Source: Cytophagales bacterium
GTDB lineage: Bacteria; Bacteroidota; Bacteroidia; Cytophagales; Spirosomataceae
Assembly: GCA_028868395.1 (NCBI GenBank)
Contig: JAGWUO010000014.1
Span: forward strand, 1 to 11,113
Length of the DNA: 11,113 bases
Reading direction: 5' to 3'
Shown: positions 7,151 to 11,113 of the stretch, piece after piece
How positions within the stretch are numbered: the stretch's first letter is position 1
Layout: every line of letters begins with the position of its first letter
Notes under the pieces: model-generated
Told to the model about the DNA's origin: nothing
Database searches by the model: none
What the model saw: the letters and a program-made list of their open reading frames with translations, nothing else
Translations under genes and position numbers: made by a program

Positions 7151-7221
7151 CACGGGCACAAGGATTCGAACCCTGACCAAAGGTTTTGGAGACCTGCATA
7201 CTACCATTATACTATGCCCGT
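7151..7221 (-). tRNA. tRNA-Trp (anticodon CCA)
   Basis: A 71 nt cloverleaf. The 7 bp acceptor stem ACGGGCA/TGCCCGT is perfect and the discriminator is G, as expected for tRNA-Trp. The D arm is GTAT-AATGGTA-GTAT, the anticodon loop CTCCAAA gives CCA, and the T arm is CAGGG-TTCGAAT-CCTTG. The outermost anticodon stem pair is a C-U mismatch. CCA is not encoded (CTA follows the discriminator). The gene leads the secE-nusG unit. Confidence 0.96.
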
Positions 7222-7232
7222 AGAAAGGATTG

Positions 7233-7263
7233 CAAATTTAGCCAAATTTTGACAATTTACAAA
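7233..7263 (-). promoter_or_regulatory. Promoter of tRNA-Trp-secE-nusG (Bacteroidota type)
   Basis: On the − strand TTTG (7263-7260), exactly 19 bp, then TAAATTTG (7240-7233). The predicted start near 7228 leaves a leader of only about 7 nt before the mature tRNA 5' end at 7221, so RNase P would have little to remove. Confidence 0.82.
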
Positions 7264-7285
7264 TCCCCTTCACATTATTGTTTGA

Positions 7286-8026
7286 TTACCACTGAGAATA
7301 GCTCGTGGGTTCTAAAAATTTACGTACCGTTCTCGAGTGACTGTTCGCATATTTTGCGTCAGAAGAGATGCGTTTCCAGTCTGGATTTGCTTGAAATTTT
7401 GCCCAATTGGCATCGCGTTCTGCCATATTTTCAAAGGAAACCATGTAGCTTAAGCAAGGTGTGTTTTCTCCAGCAAGCACTTCGCCGAAGAATACATTGT
7501 GTAAACCTACCGTGTCAAATATCTTCAATTCTTCGTCATTAAACATCGCAATTTTACGCTTCAAAGCGTCTTCATTGTATGCCTCATAGGTTCTCCATTC
7601 GTAGATACGACCTGGATTAGTGATAGGCAATTTCAAGGAAGGGTGACCTGCAAAGCTTTTGGCAAGATACGTCGAGATCTTTTCAAACATCGGTTTGTCT
7701 AGTCCTACATTCTCAAAATAGGCTTTCGCTGCCTCTTGATAGGTCGCATTTTTCTCTAGCGCGTCTTTGTATCCCGCATAAGAGGCAAGAGACGAGAAAG
7801 GAATTGCTACTACCACAATACCTGGTTCAGGTTTTCCATAATCCTTGAAAACGCCCACCTTGGAAACCCCATAGGAGTTAAGCGCAGGGATCAATGCTTT
7901 GGAAAGATAAGATTCCAACAGAGCCGTATTGCCTTTGAACTTCATTTGATAGGTTCTAATTTCATAATATTCTTGTGCGGAAACGGCAAAGCTGCACAAA
8001 AGGAGCAATAAGAGTAATTTTTTCAT
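7286..8026 (-). CDS. Secreted NIPSNAP-family protein
   Basis: A 246-residue protein with a signal peptide (residues 1-17, MKKLLLLLLL core, cleavage near VSA|Q), so it is exported; no lipobox is seen. It holds two copies of the NIPSNAP-type ferredoxin-like (dimeric alpha-beta barrel) unit. The first starts with YEIRTY at 21-26 and the second with YEWRTY at 142-147, the latter continuing to a conserved W at 208 and 217. No catalytic residue can be assigned, and the biochemical role of bacterial NIPSNAP proteins is poorly defined. It lies between the tuf terminator and the tRNA-Trp promoter. I could not find a clear −33/−7 promoter in the 81 bp upstream, so it may depend on readthrough from tuf or on a divergent promoter. 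Confidence 0.8.
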   Translation of the reverse strand: MKKLLLLLLLCSFAVSAQEYYEIRTYQMKFKGNTALLESYLSKALIPALNSYGVSKVGVFKDYGKPEPGIVVVAIPFSSLASYAGYKDALEKNATYQEAAKAYFENVGLDKPMFEKISTYLAKSFAGHPSLKLPITNPGRIYEWRTYEAYNEDALKRKIAMFNDEELKIFDTVGLHNVFFGEVLAGENTPCLSYMVSFENMAERDANWAKFQANPDWKRISSDAKYANSHSRTVRKFLEPTSYSQW

Positions 8027-8056
8027 AGAATGGATTGTTTTATACTAGCAAGGTAC

Positions 8057-8088
8057 AAAAAAAAAGAGCGGTCACTGACCGCTCTTTT
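8057..8088 (-). terminator. Intrinsic terminator of tuf
   Basis: A perfect inverted repeat (8062-8073 with 8077-8088; GC-rich core GAGCGGTC/GACCGCTC) has a 3 nt loop. On the − strand it runs into nine T residues (8065-8057). It begins 19 bp after the tuf stop. It is the strongest hairpin in the window. Confidence 0.92.
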
Positions 8089-8107
8089 CCGTATAGGCTA
8101 ATTAAAA

Positions 8108-9295
<1,188 letters not shown>

Positions 9296-9367
9296 GATTA
9301 TTTAGTTCTTAATTTAGTTATAAAAAGTTTCAAATGTACTCGTTTAATGGGCCTTGCTTAATCGTAG

Positions 9368-9439
<72 letters not shown>

Positions 9440-9492
9440 ATAACCTTGCGGCCTCTTGTTAATCTCTTTCGACTAACCAAAACAAAAATATC

Positions 9493-9516
9493 GCTAAGAG
9501 GGATTTCTCCCTTAGC
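9493..9516 (-). terminator. Bulged hairpin between tRNA-Gly and tRNA-Thr, weak terminator or processing site
   Basis: On the − strand GCTAA pairs with TTAGC, and an inner GGGA pairs with TCCC around a GAAA tetraloop, with a 2 nt bulge. It is followed by GATATTTTTG, an interrupted T-run. This could be partial termination that lowers tuf or tRNA-Thr relative to upstream tRNAs, or a processing stem. A full terminator seems less likely because no consensus promoter follows before tRNA-Thr. Confidence 0.45.
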
Positions 9517-9533
9517 AACATTTTTTCGTTTCG

Positions 9534-9606
9534 AGCGGGAGACGGGGCTCGAACCCGCCACCTATAGCTTGGAAGGCTATCGCTCTACCAAATGAGCTAC
9601 TCCCGC
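9534..9606 (-). tRNA. tRNA-Gly (anticodon TCC)
   Basis: A 73 nt cloverleaf. The acceptor stem is GCGGGAG/CTCCCGC. The anticodon stem ATAGC/GCTAT closes the loop CTTCCAA, giving TCC. The T loop is TTCGAGC and the discriminator is T. CCA is not encoded. It is the second tRNA of the operon. Confidence 0.97.
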
Positions 9607-9610
9607 TTGC

Positions 9611-9635
9611 TGAATCCTCCTGTAAAAAGGATTCA
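9611..9635 (-). other. Stem-loop between tRNA-Tyr and tRNA-Gly
   Basis: A perfect 8 bp stem, TGAATCCT (9611-9618) with AGGATTCA (9628-9635), has a 9 nt loop. No T-run follows on the − strand, and tRNA-Gly starts 5 bp later, so it is not a terminator. It is probably an RNA-processing or spacer structure. Confidence 0.5.
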
Positions 9636-9649
9636 AGGTAATAAAAAAA

Positions 9650-9735
9650 TGGTGGGGACAGATGGATTCGAACCACCGTAGGCATTCACCAGCAGATTTA
9701 CAGTCTGCCCCATTTGGCCGCTCTGGTATATCCCC
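9650..9735 (-). tRNA. tRNA-Tyr (anticodon GTA)
   Basis: A class II tRNA of 86 nt including CCA, with the long variable arm expected of tRNA-Tyr. The acceptor stem is GGGGATA/TGTCCCC with a G-U pair. The anticodon loop CTGTAAA gives GTA, the T arm is TTCGAAT within GGTGG..CCATC, and the discriminator is A. Unlike the other three tRNAs in the window it has CCA encoded (9652-9650). It is the first gene of the tRNA-tuf operon. Confidence 0.96.
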
Positions 9736-9746
9736 TTCATTTGTGC

Positions 9747-9770
9747 TTTCAGTGTAACGTTCCACTGAAA
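9747..9770 (-). promoter_or_regulatory. 5'-terminal leader hairpin of the tRNA-tuf transcript
   Basis: A perfect 8 bp stem, TTTCAGTG (9747-9754) with CACTGAAA (9763-9770), has an 8 nt loop centred on the self-complementary AACGTT. It lies between the predicted transcription start (about 9773) and the 5' end of tRNA-Tyr at 9735, so it would cap the transcript's 5' end. A role in stability or processing is inferred. Confidence 0.5.
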
Positions 9771-9777
9771 TAGTTCG

Positions 9778-9808
9778 CAAAAGTAGCTCATTTTTTCATT
9801 TCCGCAAA
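9778..9808 (-). promoter_or_regulatory. Promoter of the tRNA-Tyr-Gly-Thr-tuf operon (Bacteroidota type)
   Basis: On the − strand TTTG (9808-9805), exactly 19 bp, then TACTTTTG (9785-9778). Transcription should start near 9773. No comparable full promoter is seen between the tRNAs and tuf, so this one probably drives all four genes. Confidence 0.82.
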
Positions 9809-9818
9809 CACATCCGTG

Positions 9819-9839
9819 AAAAATTTCTAATAAATTTTT
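9819..9839 (-). terminator. AT-only hairpin at the end of the beta-barrel gene
   Basis: An 8 bp inverted repeat (AAAAATTT at 9819-9826 with AAATTTTT at 9832-9839) has a 5 nt loop and overlaps the stop codon at 9838-9840. It consists of A-T pairs only and any T-run is within the 3' arm, so it would be a weak terminator at best. It is the only candidate before the tRNA promoter. Confidence 0.25.
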
Positions 9840-11013
9840 ACAATAATCGGATTCCAAAGGCTAATCCACGCATTTCTGGACCTTTGCCCGGCTCAAAAAG
9901 AGGACTCAAATCATAACTAAAGAACAAATCAGGAAAATGACGAAGCGCAAATTCAGCTCTTACACCATATCGGAATGGATTTACATATAAATTGCTCGTC
10001 TCTTTACGTAAGTTTCCACTCTCTTCCTCGATCGCTTTGGTCCAGGTATCTAATCGATAGGAAACATAACCACCGATCGCAATCATCTGAACGGCTGATT
10101 TCTTATCAAAAGCAAAATGAGGCATAATAGGCAAGGTCAGGTAGGACACGCTCATCTTGTTCTTGCTCATCGCCACTTCTTTTCCCGTTGAGGATGTAAT
10201 CGTTGTGAATTGCACCCCATTAGGTCCTTTTGTCGCGATGCGGTTATGGTCAAAGCGGAAGTTATACCAATCGATTTCCAGACCATAGCCTAAACGGAAA
10301 GCAGATTTCTTGCCCTCTGAAAGTGTTACGAAACGAGAGATTTCGATACTCGCATAACGTGACCCCATGGGATCTAGCGTAAAGTTAGGAACATAGGCTG
10401 GCGCACCTGGATACGGAATAGCCACTTCAGGCTCCACGCCTGCCAAGGCATTTAGACCTAGGTAGAAGTTCAAACCTCTTCTGCTATACAGATTAGGACG
10501 CTTGATTTTAGTGGAATCTTTTCCCCACATCACTTTCGTCACCTCGTTTCCTTCTCGGTGGTAAACCCCATCCCATGTCACGTGCGTCTCCTCATTACCG
10601 TCTTTTACGTGCACGCCGTCTAAACCGACGCGTACTTCTTCCTTGCCAGTCGATGCAATGTTCACTCCGCCCGGTTTGGCTTTCATACTAATTTCAGATT
10701 TATATTTAACGCCAGACTTTAGAATGCCTATTTTCACCGAACTATTTCCAATCCGAACGGAAATACTACTATCTCCATCCGAATCCGTTTTAATCGCTTG
10801 TCTGATATTTTGCCAAAGACTATCACTTAGAACTAGACCCTTTTTCTCGAAAGCGCTTGCTAATTCTTCACGTAAGGTACGATTAGCCGTTTTCGCTCCC
10901 ACTAAGGTCTGGTTGCGTTTGTCAATTTTTAATAGGAGCGAATCTTGTGCTTCTTTGGCATGCAGACTCATAGTGCTGAATGCTAGGCAGATGATGGCGA
11001 TGATCTTTTTCAT
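9838..11013 (-). CDS. Predicted outer-membrane beta-barrel protein, function unknown
   Basis: A 391-residue protein with a signal peptide (1-19, cleavage near LHA|KE). Residues about 20-78 are helical and charged. Residues about 84-166 are a beta-rich region with a 16-residue repeat: 127-142 and 143-158 share V-x-x-D-G-V-x4-G-N-E spacing, and a partial third unit starts at 159. From about 180 to the end, alternating aromatic and hydrophobic strands (NFYLGLNALAG, SRYASIEISRFV, FRLGYGLEIDWYNF, MSVSYLTLPIMPHF) look like an 8-10 strand outer-membrane barrel of the PorT/OmpA-like kind common in Bacteroidota. The last strand, LAFGIRLL, ends in a hydrophobic residue rather than the usual terminal Phe. 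It lies 2 bp after the upstream gene's stop, so they form an operon. The specific role is not recognised. Confidence 0.72.
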   Translation of the reverse strand: MKKIIAIICLAFSTMSLHAKEAQDSLLLKIDKRNQTLVGAKTANRTLREELASAFEKKGLVLSDSLWQNIRQAIKTDSDGDSSISVRIGNSSVKIGILKSGVKYKSEISMKAKPGGVNIASTGKEEVRVGLDGVHVKDGNEETHVTWDGVYHREGNEVTKVMWGKDSTKIKRPNLYSRRGLNFYLGLNALAGVEPEVAIPYPGAPAYVPNFTLDPMGSRYASIEISRFVTLSEGKKSAFRLGYGLEIDWYNFRFDHNRIATKGPNGVQFTTITSSTGKEVAMSKNKMSVSYLTLPIMPHFAFDKKSAVQMIAIGGYVSYRLDTWTKAIEEESGNLRKETSNLYVNPFRYGVRAEFALRHFPDLFFSYDLSPLFEPGKGPEMRGLAFGIRLL

Positions 11014-11015
11014 AT

Positions 11016-11113
11016 TTAGTGTAATTGTAAGGTTCGTTTAAAATTCTCTTCTGTTTTTACGTAGGTATTGGCTACGTTGTGTATGCTGTTTTCAAAGGCG
11101 GCGTTGCCCTCTT
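11016..11113 (-). CDS. C-terminal end of an unidentified gene (partial)
   Basis: An open − strand frame enters from the right edge and ends at TAA (11018-11016), giving 32 residues that end in ENFKRTLQLH. The stop is 2 bp from the ATG of the beta-barrel gene, as in an operon. The fragment is helical and polar and too short to assign. A regulatory or anti-sigma-type neighbour would fit similar loci but is speculation. Confidence 0.6.
   Translation of the reverse strand, partial: EGNAAFENSIHNVANTYVKTEENFKRTLQLH

Noticed and set aside
9331..9338. TACATTTG on the − strand 36 bp upstream of tuf, as an internal tuf promoter
   Set aside because: It fits the −7 consensus, but there is no TTTG 19 bp upstream, so the support is too weak beside the full promoter before tRNA-Tyr.
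9483..9490. TATTTTTG on the − strand as a tRNA-Thr promoter −7 box
   Set aside because: It is the T-run following the 9493-9516 hairpin, and no −33 TTTG exists at the right spacing.
9577..9857. Small − strand open frames across tRNA-Tyr and the tRNA promoter
   Set aside because: They overlap the tRNA and the promoter and show no protein-like signature.

Overview
The window looks like chromosomal DNA from a member of the Bacteroidota, probably a Cytophagales-like lineage (inferred, not proven). Three − strand promoters match the phylum's unusual consensus exactly: TTTG, 19 bp, TAnnTTTG. Ribosome binding sites are A-rich without clear Shine-Dalgarno motifs. The accessory genes are also typical of the phylum: a TlpA-type thioredoxin with a long N-terminal domain, a secreted NIPSNAP protein and a predicted outer-membrane beta-barrel. 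I see no insertion sequence, prophage, CRISPR array or obvious horizontally acquired island.

Layout. On the + strand (1-1969) a tightly packed run holds the tail of an unidentified gene, a periplasmic TlpA-like thioredoxin and proC (pyrroline-5-carboxylate reductase). proC meets mutL tail to tail with a 12 bp overlap. Everything from 1958 to the end lies on the − strand. Read in the direction of transcription it runs: tail of an unidentified gene, a predicted outer-membrane beta-barrel protein, tRNA-Tyr(GTA), tRNA-Gly(TCC), tRNA-Thr(GGT), tuf, a secreted NIPSNAP-domain protein, tRNA-Trp(CCA), secE, nusG, rplK, rplA, rplJ, rplL and mutL.

The core is the widely conserved tRNA-tuf-tRNA(Trp)-secE-nusG-rplKAJL block of translation and transcription genes. 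It can be divided from the sequence into transcription units. Unit 1 starts at a promoter (9778-9808), carries three tRNAs and tuf, and ends at a strong terminator (8057-8088). The NIPSNAP gene follows. Unit 2 starts at a promoter only about 12 bp upstream of tRNA-Trp (7233-7263), carries tRNA-Trp, secE and nusG, and ends at a terminator (6256-6289). Unit 3 starts at a promoter (6216-6246), has a leader of about 160 nt, carries rplKAJL and ends at a terminator (3826-3857).

The main departures from the textbook arrangement are these. rpoBC does not follow rplL; mutL occupies that place. MutL has lost the C-terminal endonuclease motif residues. A secreted NIPSNAP gene sits between tuf and tRNA-Trp. 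Stem-loops punctuate the tRNA-tuf transcript. I found no wholly new multi-gene system; most of the window is housekeeping, and the interest lies in its regulation and rearrangement.
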